Shown here: positions 25,926-34,233 of the stretch, one piece after another
How the letters are laid out: each line of letters opens with the position of its first letter
How positions within the stretch are numbered: the stretch's first letter is position 1
The notes under the pieces: generated by a model
What the model was told of the DNA's origin: nothing
Database searches by the model: none
What the model saw: only the letters and a program-made list of their open reading frames with translations
DNA from: Pseudomonas sp. BN102
GTDB taxonomy: Bacteria > Pseudomonadota > Gammaproteobacteria > Pseudomonadales > Pseudomonadaceae
Length of the DNA stretch: 48,024 bases
NCBI RefSeq assembly: GCF_029871245.1
Contig: NZ_SSON01000006.1
Coordinates: 1-48,024 of the forward strand
Reading direction: 5' to 3'
Program-made: the position numbers and the translations under genes

Positions 25926-26750
25926 ATGGCAAAGGGCAAGACGAAGGCAGCCGCCAACGAGGCGGCGGAACAGGAAAGACTCGGCCGCAAGGAGTACGAA
26001 AGCGAACTCAAGCGCCTGCATGTGGAGCTGGTGAAGGTCCAGCAGTGGGTGGTGGAGAAGGGGCTCAGGGTCTGCATCGTCTTCGAAGGGCGCGACGGCG
26101 CCGGCAAGGGCGGGACCATCAAGGCCATCACGGAGCGAGTCAGCCCGCGGGTGTTCCGCGTGGTGGCGCTGCCCGCGCCCACCGATCGCGAAAAGACCCA
26201 GATGTATGCGCAGCGCTACCTGACGCACCTGCCGGCCGCCGGGGAAGTGGTGATCTTCGACCGCAGCTGGTACAACCGCGCCGGCGTCGAGCGGGTCATG
26301 GGTTTCTGCACCGAGGATCAGTCGCGCAAGTTCCTGGCGGTGACGCCGCTGCTCGAGAAGCTGATGGTGGAGTCCGGGATCATCCTGCTGAAGTACTGGC
26401 TGGAAGTGAGCGCCGAAGAGCAGACGCGGCGCCTGCAGGACCGCATCAAGGACGGGCGCAAGCTGTGGAAGCTGTCACCCATGGACCTCAAGTCCTATGC
26501 CCGCTGGGATGACTACACCCGCGCTCGCGACGAGATGTTCGCCGCCTCCGATACTTCCTGGGCACCCTGGTACATGGCGCGCTCCGAGGACAAGCGGCGG
26601 GTGCGGCTGAACATCATCAGCCACATGCTCAAGCAGATTCCCTACAAGGACCTGACCCACGACCAGAAGGTGGCGCTGCCCAAGCGTGGGAAGATCGGCA
26701 AGTACAAGGCCGTGCCCTATCCCTTCAAGATGGTCGAGGAGCGCTTCTGA
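25926..26750 (+). CDS. ppk2: Polyphosphate kinase 2
   Basis: The 274-residue enzyme transfers phosphate between polyphosphate and nucleotides. Motifs: Walker A GRDGAGKGGT (residues 55-64), Walker B FDRSWYNRAG (111-120), and the lid region RLQDRIKDGRKLWKLSPMD with DLKSYARWDDY. A single PPK2 domain of this length is typical of class I members that phosphorylate nucleoside diphosphates. ATG 25926 is preceded by GAGGGAG. It is not obviously part of the island; it is followed by the SulP gene after 182 nt. Confidence 0.95.
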   Translation: MAKGKTKAAANEAAEQERLGRKEYESELKRLHVELVKVQQWVVEKGLRVCIVFEGRDGAGKGGTIKAITERVSPRVFRVVALPAPTDREKTQMYAQRYLTHLPAAGEVVIFDRSWYNRAGVERVMGFCTEDQSRKFLAVTPLLEKLMVESGIILLKYWLEVSAEEQTRRLQDRIKDGRKLWKLSPMDLKSYARWDDYTRARDEMFAASDTSWAPWYMARSEDKRRVRLNIISHMLKQIPYKDLTHDQKVALPKRGKIGKYKAVPYPFKMVEERF

Positions 26751-26932
26751 TAGCGCAGCCGCTACCGGCGAGCGTTGGACGGCTCCCAAGGCCAGGCGGC
26801 GCTTCGCAGCGAGCGTTTCCATCACCCTGGCGGTGATGCGCAAGGTGCTCCTGACGATGGCCGCCTGGAAGTGTTGCATCGTCCCGTTCCATCGCCCCCA
26901 GGGAGCGCCACCATCGCCTTGATGAGGCCAGC

Positions 26933-28702
26933 ATGAGCGACGACGACCCGACCCGCCTCAAGTCCGAACCTGGCCGAGTGGCGCGTGCGCGTTCCGCTGG
27001 CGCTTCCGCCTGGCGGCGCTGGTTGCCGGGCTTGCAACTCCTGCATCAGTACCAGCCGCACTGGCTGGCGCGCGACCTCGTGGCCGGGCTGGTGCTGACC
27101 AGCATGCTGGTGCCGGTGGGCATCGCCTATGCCGAGGCTTCGGGGGTGCCGGGCATCTACGGGCTGTACGCCACCATAGTGCCGCTGCTGGTCTACGCCC
27201 TGTTCGGCCCGAGCCGCATCCTGGTGCTGGGACCGGATTCCGCCCTGGTGGCGGTAATCCTCACCGTGGTGCTGGCGCAGTCCAATGGCGATCCGCAACG
27301 CGCCGTGGTGCTGGCCAGCATGATGGCGGTGGTGTCGGGACTGGTGTGCATCCTGGCCGGCTTGCTGCGGCTGGGGTTCATCACCGAACTCCTGTCCAAG
27401 CCGATTCGCTACGGCTACCTGAACGGCATCGCGCTCACCGTGCTGATCAGCCAGTTGCCCAAGCTGTTCGATATCTCCGTCAAGAGTGAAGGGCCATTGC
27501 GCGATATCCGCGGCCTGGCCGAGGCCCTGCTTGCCGGTAAGGCCAACTGGACGACCTTCGCGGTGGGGGGCGGCACACTGGTGGCGATCCTGCTGCTCAA
27601 GCGCTACCCCCGCCTGCCGGGTATCCTCATCGCAGTGGTGGCGGCGACCCTGGCGGTCGGCCTGCTCGATCTCGGCGGTGGCGCCGGGGTCAAGGTCCTC
27701 GGCTCGTTGCCCCAGGGCTTGCCGTCGTTCGTCCTGCCCTGGATAACGCCGGTGGAGCTGGGTTCGGTGATCCTTGGCGGATGCGCCGTCGCCCTGGTTT
27801 CCTTTGCCGATACCAGCGTGCTGTCCCGCACCTACGCGGCCAGGACCGGAAGCTACGTCGACCCCAACCAGGAAATGATCGGCCTGGGGGCGGCCAACCT
27901 GGCGGCCGGTTTCTTCCAGGGCTTCCCGGTCAGCAGCAGCTCATCCCGCACACCGGTTGCCGAGGCGGCCGGCGCGCAGACCCAGCTCAGTGGCGTCATC
28001 GGGGCGTGCGGCGTGGCCCTGCTGCTGCTCTTCGCCCCCGAGCTGCTGCGCCATCTGCCCAGCAGCGCGCTGGCCGCCGTGGTGATCGCCGCGGCCATCG
28101 GACTGTTCGAGTTCAAGGATCTGTGGCGCATCTACCGTATCCAGCCCTGGGAGTTCTGGCTGTCCGTCGCCTGCCTGGTGGGGGTGGCCGCGTTCGGCGC
28201 GGTGCCTGGCATCTGCATCGCCGTGGTGGTCGCGGTAATCGAGTTTCTCTGGGACGGCTGGCGCCCGCATTTCGCGGTATTGGGCAGGGTGGACGGTATC
28301 CGCGGCTATCACGATATCCAGCGCTATCCCCAGGCGCGGCGGGTGCCGGGGCTGGTGCTCTTCCGCTGGGACGCGCCGCTGTTCTTCGCCAATGCCGAGT
28401 GGTTTCAGGAGTCTGTGCTGGAGGCGCTGGAGCAGTCGCCGATGTCGGTCAGGCGGCTCGTCGTTGCCGCCGAGCCGGTGACCAGTGTCGACGTGACCTC
28501 GGCGGACATGCTCGCCGAGCTTCAGCGGACCCTGAGCGAGGCGCGGATCGAGCTGCATTTCGCCGAGATGAAAGACCCGGTCAAGGACAAGCTGGAGCGC
28601 TTCGGCCTGCTCGAGTCGCTGGGTCACGACGTCTTCCACCCCACGGTGGGGGCCGCGGTCGATGCCTACCTCGAAGCGCACGGGGTGGACTGGACCCCGT
28701 AA
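26933..28702 (+). CDS. SulP family anion transporter with STAS domain
   Basis: The 589-residue transporter has about 10-14 membrane helices and the SulP signatures: DLVAGLVLTSMLVPVGIAYA, GLYATIVPLLVYALFGPSR, and ANLAAGFFQGFPVSSSSSRT. Its C-terminal STAS domain (about 455-580) contains RLVVAAEPVTSVDVTSADML and the HFAEMKDPVKD stretch. SulP proteins import sulfate, bicarbonate or other anions. It is probably in the same direction and possibly the same transcript as ppk2 (182 nt apart). Because the next operon encodes a dioxygenase and an exporter often tied to sulfur metabolism, sulfate is conceivable, but bicarbonate is equally so. Confidence 0.93.
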   Translation: MSDDDPTRLKSEPGRVARARSAGASAWRRWLPGLQLLHQYQPHWLARDLVAGLVLTSMLVPVGIAYAEASGVPGIYGLYATIVPLLVYALFGPSRILVLGPDSALVAVILTVVLAQSNGDPQRAVVLASMMAVVSGLVCILAGLLRLGFITELLSKPIRYGYLNGIALTVLISQLPKLFDISVKSEGPLRDIRGLAEALLAGKANWTTFAVGGGTLVAILLLKRYPRLPGILIAVVAATLAVGLLDLGGGAGVKVLGSLPQGLPSFVLPWITPVELGSVILGGCAVALVSFADTSVLSRTYAARTGSYVDPNQEMIGLGAANLAAGFFQGFPVSSSSSRTPVAEAAGAQTQLSGVIGACGVALLLLFAPELLRHLPSSALAAVVIAAAIGLFEFKDLWRIYRIQPWEFWLSVACLVGVAAFGAVPGICIAVVVAVIEFLWDGWRPHFAVLGRVDGIRGYHDIQRYPQARRVPGLVLFRWDAPLFFANAEWFQESVLEALEQSPMSVRRLVVAAEPVTSVDVTSADMLAELQRTLSEARIELHFAEMKDPVKDKLERFGLLESLGHDVFHPTVGAAVDAYLEAHGVDWTP

Positions 28703-28720
28703 GGAGGCGGCCGCACTCCC

Positions 28721-28784
28721 TGTCATGAAATGAAAAGCCGCTGTCGTGCGATGTGAAGCATGCGCGAGGGCAGGTGCCTAGAGT
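28721..28784 (+). promoter_or_regulatory. AraC-type operator and promoter of the dioxygenase/BKACE operon
   Basis: TGTCATGAAA (28721) leads into direct repeats ATGAAAAGC (28730-28738) and ATGTGAAGC (28751-28759), starts 21 bp apart. A -10-like TAGAGT lies at 28779-28784, 28 bp after the second repeat's start, so the second repeat would overlap the -35 region. The same arrangement occurs at 36891-36954. Confidence 0.75.
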
Positions 28785-28836
28785 CCAATCCATGGGTCCG
28801 TGACCCGACCACAAGAACGAAGATTGGAGAAAAGGC

Positions 28837-29817
28837 ATGGCCAAAGCCGTCCGCATGTATGAAGCCGGGGGACCGGAAGTGCTTCGCTACGAAGAGGTCG
28901 AAGTCGGGGACCCGGGCCCCGGCGAAGTCCGCCTCCGGCACGTTGCCGTCGGCCTGAATTACGCCGACACCTACTTCCGCAATGGCACCTATCCCATTCC
29001 GCTGCCCAATGGCATCGGCGTCGAGGCGTCCGGCGTGGTGGTGGCGGTGGGCGAGGGCGTGACCAATGTCACTCTCGGCGACCGTGTCACCTACACCGGT
29101 TTCCTCAACACCCTCGGCGCCTACAGCACCGAGCGGCTGGTGCCGGCAGCGCCGCTGATCCGCCTGCCCGAGACCATCTCCTTCGAGACCGCGGCCGCCA
29201 TGACCATGCGCGGGCTGACCTCGGCCTACCTGATGCGCCGCATCCATGACTTCAAGGAAGGCGACAGCATCCTCCTGCACGCCGCCGCTGGTGGCGTGGG
29301 TCTGATCGTCTCGCAGTGGGCCAAGCTGCTCGGCCTGACCGTGATCGGCACTGTGTCCTCCGAAGCCAAGGCGGAAGTCGCCCGCGCCCATGGTTGCGAC
29401 CATGTCGTCAACTACAGCGATGAAGACATCGCCAAGCGCGTTCGCGAGCTGACCGGCGGCCGCGGCGTCGACGTGGTATTCGACAGCGTCGGCAAGAACA
29501 CCTTCATGGCCTCCCTGGACTCGCTCAAGCGCCGCGGCCTGCTGGTCTGCGTCGGTACCGCTTCCGGTCCTATCCCGGCCTTCGATCCGGTGCTTCTGGC
29601 GATGAAAGGCTCGCTGTTCGTCACGCGTCCGGCCCTGGCCGACTACATCGCTGACCCGGCCGAGAAGGCCGAGCTGGTCGGGGAGCTGTTCGACCACGTC
29701 GGCAGCGGCCGCATCAGCATCGACATCAACCAGCACTACGCGCTGGAGGATGCGGTGCAGGCCCATCGCGACCTGGAGTCGCGCAAGACCACCGGTTCGT
29801 CGATTTTCGTCATCTGA
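28837..29817 (+). CDS. NADPH:quinone oxidoreductase (zeta-crystallin type)
   Basis: The 326-residue MDR-family protein lacks the zinc ligands of alcohol dehydrogenases and has the QOR features: start AVRMYEAGGPEVLRYEEVEV, VGLNYADTYFRNGTYP, and Rossmann motif AAAGGVGLIVSQ. It reduces quinones or conjugated enones with NADPH. ATG 28837 has GGAG upstream. It is the first gene of the plus-strand operon, about 52 bp after the -10 box. It may reduce an enone or acyl intermediate in the pathway; a general detoxifying role is also possible. Confidence 0.92.
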   Translation: MAKAVRMYEAGGPEVLRYEEVEVGDPGPGEVRLRHVAVGLNYADTYFRNGTYPIPLPNGIGVEASGVVVAVGEGVTNVTLGDRVTYTGFLNTLGAYSTERLVPAAPLIRLPETISFETAAAMTMRGLTSAYLMRRIHDFKEGDSILLHAAAGGVGLIVSQWAKLLGLTVIGTVSSEAKAEVARAHGCDHVVNYSDEDIAKRVRELTGGRGVDVVFDSVGKNTFMASLDSLKRRGLLVCVGTASGPIPAFDPVLLAMKGSLFVTRPALADYIADPAEKAELVGELFDHVGSGRISIDINQHYALEDAVQAHRDLESRKTTGSSIFVI

Positions 29818-29831
29818 GGATGGGGCTGGCC

Positions 29832-30680
29832 ATGAAAGTAGAACAATTAACTTGTGCCATCGGCGCCGAAATCAGTGGTGTGAACCTGGGCGATGCCGCC
29901 CGCAGCGACGATCTCTTTGCGGAGATCCGCCAGCTCCTGCTCCAGCACAAGGTCCTGTTCCTGCGCGACCAGGACATCAGCCGCGCCGACCACGTGGCCT
30001 TTGCCCGTCGATTCGGCGAGCTGGAAGACCACCCGGTGGCCGGTAGCGATCCGGAGAACCCTGGCCTGGTGCGCATCTACAAGAATCCGGACCAGCCCAA
30101 CGACCGCTACGAGAACGCCTGGCACACCGATGCCACCTGGCGTGAAGCGCCTCCCATGGGTTGCGTGCTGCGCTGCGTGGAGTGCCCGCCGGTGGGTGGC
30201 GACACCATGTGGGCCAACATGGCGCTGGCCTACGAGAAGCTCCCGGCTGACGTCAAGGAGCGCATCGAGGGCCTTCGTGCCCGCCACAGCATCGAGTGGA
30301 GCTTCGGCGCGGCCATGCCGATCGAGAAGCGTCTGGCGCTGAAGGCCCAGTTCCCCGACGCCGAGCACCCGGTGGTGCGCACCCACCCGGAAACCGGTGA
30401 GAAGGTGCTCTTCGTCAATGCCTTCACCACCCACTTCACCAACTTCCACACGCCCGATCGCGTTCGCTACGGCCAGGATCACACCATGGGCAGCAGTGAC
30501 CTGCTGCGCTACCTGGTAAGCCAGGCCTACATCCCGGAGTACCAGGTGCGCTGGCGCTGGAAGAAAAACAGCATGGCGATCTGGGACAACCGCTCCACCC
30601 AGCACTACGCCGTCATGGATTACCCACCGTGCCATCGCAAGATGGAGCGCGCCGGGATCATCGGCGACAAGCCTTTCTGA
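29832..30680 (+). CDS. TauD/TfdA family 2-oxoglutarate-dependent dioxygenase
   Basis: The 282-residue non-heme iron enzyme has the facial triad His98 and Asp100 (WHTDATW) and His258 (TQHYAVMDY), with 2-oxoglutarate-binding arginine near HRKMER. Family members hydroxylate taurine, other sulfonates, aryloxyacetates or small carboxylates and often trigger breakdown of the product. ATG 29832 follows GGGG at usable spacing; an ATG at 29820 starts right after GAGG and is less likely. It lies 14 nt after the QOR gene. A sulfonate or carnitine-like acid is possible, but I cannot choose. Confidence 0.92.
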   Translation: MKVEQLTCAIGAEISGVNLGDAARSDDLFAEIRQLLLQHKVLFLRDQDISRADHVAFARRFGELEDHPVAGSDPENPGLVRIYKNPDQPNDRYENAWHTDATWREAPPMGCVLRCVECPPVGGDTMWANMALAYEKLPADVKERIEGLRARHSIEWSFGAAMPIEKRLALKAQFPDAEHPVVRTHPETGEKVLFVNAFTTHFTNFHTPDRVRYGQDHTMGSSDLLRYLVSQAYIPEYQVRWRWKKNSMAIWDNRSTQHYAVMDYPPCHRKMERAGIIGDKPF

Positions 30681-30748
30681 CCACCGACCCGCCCGGCCGG
30701 GGTTGACCCGGCCAGGTTCCAGAACAAATACAGACCGAGGACATTCTC

Positions 30749-31801
30749 ATGCAATTCCTGGACGATTCCCTGCACCCCGAAAACATGGAAAAGGTGGTGA
30801 TCACCGTCGCTCCCTACGGCCCCGAGTGGATGCCGGAAGACTTCCCCGAAGACATCCCGGTGACCATGGACGAGCAGGTGCAGAAGGCCGTGGAGTGCTA
30901 CGAAGCCGGCGCCACCGTTCTGCACCTGCATGTGCGCGAGCTGGACGGCAAGGGTTCCAAGCGCCTGTCCAAGTTCAACGAGCTGATCGCCGGTGTACGC
31001 GAAGCGGTGCCGGACATGATCATCCAGGTCGGTGGTTCGATCTCCTTCGCTCCGGAATCCGATGGTGAAGCCGCCAAGTGGCTGTCCGACGACACCCGCC
31101 ACATGCTGGCCGAGCTGACCCCGAAGCCGGACCAGGTCACCGTGGCCATCAACACCACCCAGATGAACATCATGGAGCTGCTCTATCCGGAGTACCTGAA
31201 GGGCACCTCCCTGGAGAACCCGCTCTACCAGGCCGCCTACAGCGAGATGACCGTTCCCGCCGGCCCGGCCTGGGTCGAGGAGCACCTCAAGCGCCTGCAG
31301 GCCGCCGGCATCCAGCCGCACTTCCAGCTGACCGGCATGCACGCCCTGGAAACCCTCGAGCGCCTGGTGCGCAAGGGGGTCTACAAGGGCCCGCTGAACC
31401 TGACCTGGATCGGCATCGGCGGCGGCTTCGACGGCCCCAACCCGTTCAACTTCTTCAACTTCATCCACCGCGCACCGAACGGCGGCACCCTCACCGCCGA
31501 GTCGCTGCTGAAGAACGTGCTGCCCTTCAACACCATGGCCCTGGCCATGGGCCTGCACCCGCGTGTCGGCATCGAGGACACCATCATCGACCAGCACGGC
31601 AAGCGCTTCACCTCGGTGCAGCAGATCCAGCAGACGGTACGCATCGCCCACGAACTGGGCCGCGAGATCGCCTCTGGCAAGGAAGCGCGCGAGATCTACA
31701 AGATCGGCGTGCAATACAAGGATGTGGAAGAAACCCTGCGCATGAACGGCATGGCGCCCAACCGCCAGCCGGGCCAGAAGCACGTTCCCCTGCGTGCCTG
31801 A
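30749..31801 (+). CDS. BKACE / DUF849 beta-keto acid cleavage enzyme
   Basis: The 350-residue TIM-barrel protein matches the BKACE family: KVVITVAPYGPEWMPEDFP, ATVLHLHVRELDGKGSK with metal-binding His59 and His61, QVGGSISFAPESDGE and LTWIGIGGGFDGPNPFNF. These enzymes cleave a 3-keto acid with acetyl-CoA to give acetoacetate and a new acyl-CoA, as in lysine fermentation or carnitine breakdown. The substrate pocket of each group differs; this one cannot be assigned by eye. It lies 68 nt after the dioxygenase and before a hairpin pair, and is the clearest catabolic enzyme of the operon. Confidence 0.93.
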   Translation: MQFLDDSLHPENMEKVVITVAPYGPEWMPEDFPEDIPVTMDEQVQKAVECYEAGATVLHLHVRELDGKGSKRLSKFNELIAGVREAVPDMIIQVGGSISFAPESDGEAAKWLSDDTRHMLAELTPKPDQVTVAINTTQMNIMELLYPEYLKGTSLENPLYQAAYSEMTVPAGPAWVEEHLKRLQAAGIQPHFQLTGMHALETLERLVRKGVYKGPLNLTWIGIGGGFDGPNPFNFFNFIHRAPNGGTLTAESLLKNVLPFNTMALAMGLHPRVGIEDTIIDQHGKRFTSVQQIQQTVRIAHELGREIASGKEAREIYKIGVQYKDVEETLRMNGMAPNRQPGQKHVPLRA

Positions 31802-31817
31802 CCTTACGTAGCAAAGG

Positions 31818-31866
31818 GCCGGCCCACAAGGCCGGCTCGGGCGGAGCGGCGATCCGTCGCTCCGCC
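31818..31866 (+). terminator. Tandem hairpins between BKACE and MFS genes
   Basis: GCCGGC/GCCGGC (31818-31836) and a perfect 9-bp stem GGCGGAGCG / CGCTCCGCC (31840-31866). There is no T-tract. They may stabilise the upstream mRNA or reduce expression of the downstream genes. Confidence 0.45.
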
Positions 31867-31913
31867 AGCTAGCGTGACAAGAACAACAAGACGCACAGAA
31901 CCCAGGTATTGCC

Positions 31914-33221
31914 ATGGCTTTCCATACCGCAGCCACCGCCGATTTCGATGATTCGGCCGTCAACATCTCCCGCAACTACGCCTGGGTGGTATTCGCCCTG
32001 ACGTTCGGCCTGCTGATTTCCGACTACATGTCGCGGCAGGTACTCAACGCCGTTTTCCCGCTGCTCAAGACCGAATGGGCCTTGAGCGACTCCCAGCTCG
32101 GCCTGCTCAGCGGCATAGTCGCCCTGATGGTCGGCCTGCTCACTTTCCCCCTGTCGCTGCTGGCCGACCGCTTCGGCCGGGTCAAGAGCCTGGCACTGAT
32201 GGCCATGCTCTGGAGCCTGGCGACCCTGGCTTGCGGCCTGGCGGAAAACTACCAGCACATGTTCGTGGCCCGATTCTTCGTCGGGGTAGGCGAGGCGGCC
32301 TATGGCAGCGTCGGCATTGCCGTGGTGCTCTCGGTGTTCCCAAAGAGCATGCGTGCGACCCTCACCGGTGCCTTCATGGCCGGCGGCATGTTCGGCTCGG
32401 TGCTGGGCATGGCCTTCGGCGGCATACTCGCCGAGCACCTGGGCTGGCGCTGGTCCTTCGCCGGCATGGCGGTCTTCGGCCTGGTCCTGGCGCTCCTCTA
32501 TCCCCTGGTGGTCAAGCAGAACCTGATTGGCCGCCCGGCCCGCAGCGCGGCGGTTGCCGCTGATGGGCGTTCCTGCCGTCGCCCGCTGAAGACGCTCTTC
32601 GCCAGCCGTTCGGTGATCAGCGCCTATATCGGCAGCGGCCTGCAACTGTTCGTCGGCGCTGCCGTGATGGTGTGGTTCCCCAGCTACCTGAACCGTTACT
32701 ACCAGATGGGCACGGACAAGGCCGGCGTGGTCTCGGCGATCATCGTCCTCACCGGCGGCGCCGGCATGATCCTTTGCGGCATCCTCAGCGACCGCCTGTG
32801 CCGCAACTCTCCCGACCGCAAGATCGTCCTGGCCATCGCCTACTGCCTGATCAGCTGCCTGTTGCTGTCCCTGGCCTTCCAGATGGCGCCCGGCCTGCCG
32901 CAGCTGGTGGTCATCGCGTTCGGCATGCTGGTCGCCACCGGGACCTCCGGACCGGCCGGCGCCATGGTGGCCAACCTCACGCACTACTCGGTGCATGGCA
33001 CCGCCTTCGCCACCCTGACCCTGGCCAACAACCTGCTGGGCCTGGCGCCCGGCCCCTACGTCACCGGTGTTCTCGCCGACGCCATGGGTCTGGACCGCGC
33101 TTTCCAGCTGGTGCCGCTGATCAGCATCGCCGCGGCCCTGGTGTTCTTCCATGCCAAGCGCCACTACCACCGGGATATCCAGAAACTGGCGCCGCTGATG
33201 AAAGACGAGGGCCACCCATGA
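31914..33221 (+). CDS. MFS transporter (Spns/GalP-like)
   Basis: The 435-residue inner-membrane transporter has 12 predicted helices. MFS signs: LLADRFGRVKSLAL between helices 2 and 3 and RFFVGVGEAAYGSVGIAVV in helix 4, with a matching motif in the second half (GILSDRLCRNSPDRK). It is the family that often imports organic acids and similar catabolic substrates. Its stop overlaps the next gene (ATGA). It lies downstream of the BKACE and probably imports the substrate of this operon. Confidence 0.92.
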   Translation: MAFHTAATADFDDSAVNISRNYAWVVFALTFGLLISDYMSRQVLNAVFPLLKTEWALSDSQLGLLSGIVALMVGLLTFPLSLLADRFGRVKSLALMAMLWSLATLACGLAENYQHMFVARFFVGVGEAAYGSVGIAVVLSVFPKSMRATLTGAFMAGGMFGSVLGMAFGGILAEHLGWRWSFAGMAVFGLVLALLYPLVVKQNLIGRPARSAAVAADGRSCRRPLKTLFASRSVISAYIGSGLQLFVGAAVMVWFPSYLNRYYQMGTDKAGVVSAIIVLTGGAGMILCGILSDRLCRNSPDRKIVLAIAYCLISCLLLSLAFQMAPGLPQLVVIAFGMLVATGTSGPAGAMVANLTHYSVHGTAFATLTLANNLLGLAPGPYVTGVLADAMGLDRAFQLVPLISIAAALVFFHAKRHYHRDIQKLAPLMKDEGHP

Positions 33222-33886
33222 AACCGCTGCTCATCGAGATGACGTTCGACTTCATCTGCCCCTGGTGCCTGATCGGCAAGCGCAACCTGGAAAAGGCCCT
33301 GAGCTCCCTGGCCCGCAGCCGGCCGGACGTTCCCGTACGGCTCCGGTGGAAGGGCGTACAGCTGCTGCCCGACCTGCCGGCCGAAGGGGTGCCGTTCGAA
33401 GCGTTCTACCTCAAGCGTCTGGGCAGTGCGGAGATGGTCCAGGCTCGCCAGGCCCAGGTACGGGAAGCGGCGGCCCACGCCGGGGTGAACCTGGACCTGA
33501 AACAGATCCAGGTCATGCCCAATACGGCCAATGCCCACCGCCTCCTGGCGCTCGCCGCGGAGCAGGGCAGTGCCCGGCAGCTGAACAGCCTGCTGGAGCG
33601 CCTGTTCGCCAGCTACTTCCAGCAGGGCTACGACATCGGGCAAGGGGAGCTGCTCCTGCGCCTGGCGCGGTCCTGCGGCTACAACGAGCGTCGCCTGGAA
33701 GGCGCCCTGTTCGACGACGGCCGCCCCTATGTGGCTGATGACGCGGACCTGGCCGGCACGGCCGTGCCTTCCTTCGTCATCGACCAGCGTATTCCCCTGG
33801 TCGGCGCTCAGCCGCCGTGGCTGATCCTTGCCCAGCTGCAGCGCGCCCTGGAGCCCGCGATGCCGGTTGCGGAGTGCCTGGCATGA
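33218..33886 (+). CDS. DsbA-family thioredoxin-fold protein (FrnE/HCCA isomerase type)
   Basis: The 222-residue protein has the redox motif Cys14-Pro-Trp-Cys17 (FDFICPWCLIGK), a helical insertion, and the conserved cis-Pro in AVPSFVIDQRIPLVGAQPP. It lacks a signal peptide, so it is cytoplasmic, unlike true DsbA. Relatives include FrnE-like proteins and 2-hydroxychromene-2-carboxylate isomerases. With the CPWC pair present, a glutathione- or thiol-linked redox or isomerisation step is likely. Both ends overlap neighbours by ATGA, so it is translated with the MFS and Rieske proteins. Confidence 0.9.
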   Translation: MKPLLIEMTFDFICPWCLIGKRNLEKALSSLARSRPDVPVRLRWKGVQLLPDLPAEGVPFEAFYLKRLGSAEMVQARQAQVREAAAHAGVNLDLKQIQVMPNTANAHRLLALAAEQGSARQLNSLLERLFASYFQQGYDIGQGELLLRLARSCGYNERRLEGALFDDGRPYVADDADLAGTAVPSFVIDQRIPLVGAQPPWLILAQLQRALEPAMPVAECLA

Positions 33887-34233
33887 CTCGCCTGGTGGAA
33901 ATCCCGGCGGAGAAAATACCGCCGGTGGGCGGTCGCAGCCTGATCCGTCTCGAAGAGAAATCCCTGGTGCTGTTCAACCAGGACGGCAGCCTCTACGTCA
34001 TTGACGAAAGCTGCCCGCACAACGGCGCCTCGCTGTTCACCGGCAAGCTGGAAGGGCGCCTGTTGCGCTGTCCGGCCCACGGCCTGCGTTTCGACCTGGC
34101 CAGTGGCTGCGTTCCCGGCGTGAGCGGCTTCGGCGTCGCCACCTATGCCCTGGAGCAACGCCAGGGCCGCTGCTTCATCGATCTATCCCGGCCCAGGGCC
34201 CAGGAATCTTCCCAATGTACGCAACTGCAATAA
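33883..34233 (+). CDS. Small Rieske [2Fe-2S] protein
   Basis: The 116-residue protein is a single Rieske domain with ligands Cys44-x-His46 (CPHNG) and Cys63-x2-His66 (CPAHG). Such small proteins carry electrons to Rieske-type or other oxygenases. No partner oxygenase with a Rieske domain is present nearby; the TauD-type enzyme does not need one. The start (ATG 33883) overlaps the DsbA stop. Its end overlaps the YeiH start by 19 nt, an unusually long overlap that suggests tight coupling. Confidence 0.92.
   Translation: MTRLVEIPAEKIPPVGGRSLIRLEEKSLVLFNQDGSLYVIDESCPHNGASLFTGKLEGRLLRCPAHGLRFDLASGCVPGVSGFGVATYALEQRQGRCFIDLSRPRAQESSQCTQLQ

Noticed and set aside
31869-33215. A 448-residue minus-strand frame opposite the MFS gene
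   Set aside because: His/Gln/Gly-rich antisense text with no motif; the MFS gene has all family signs.
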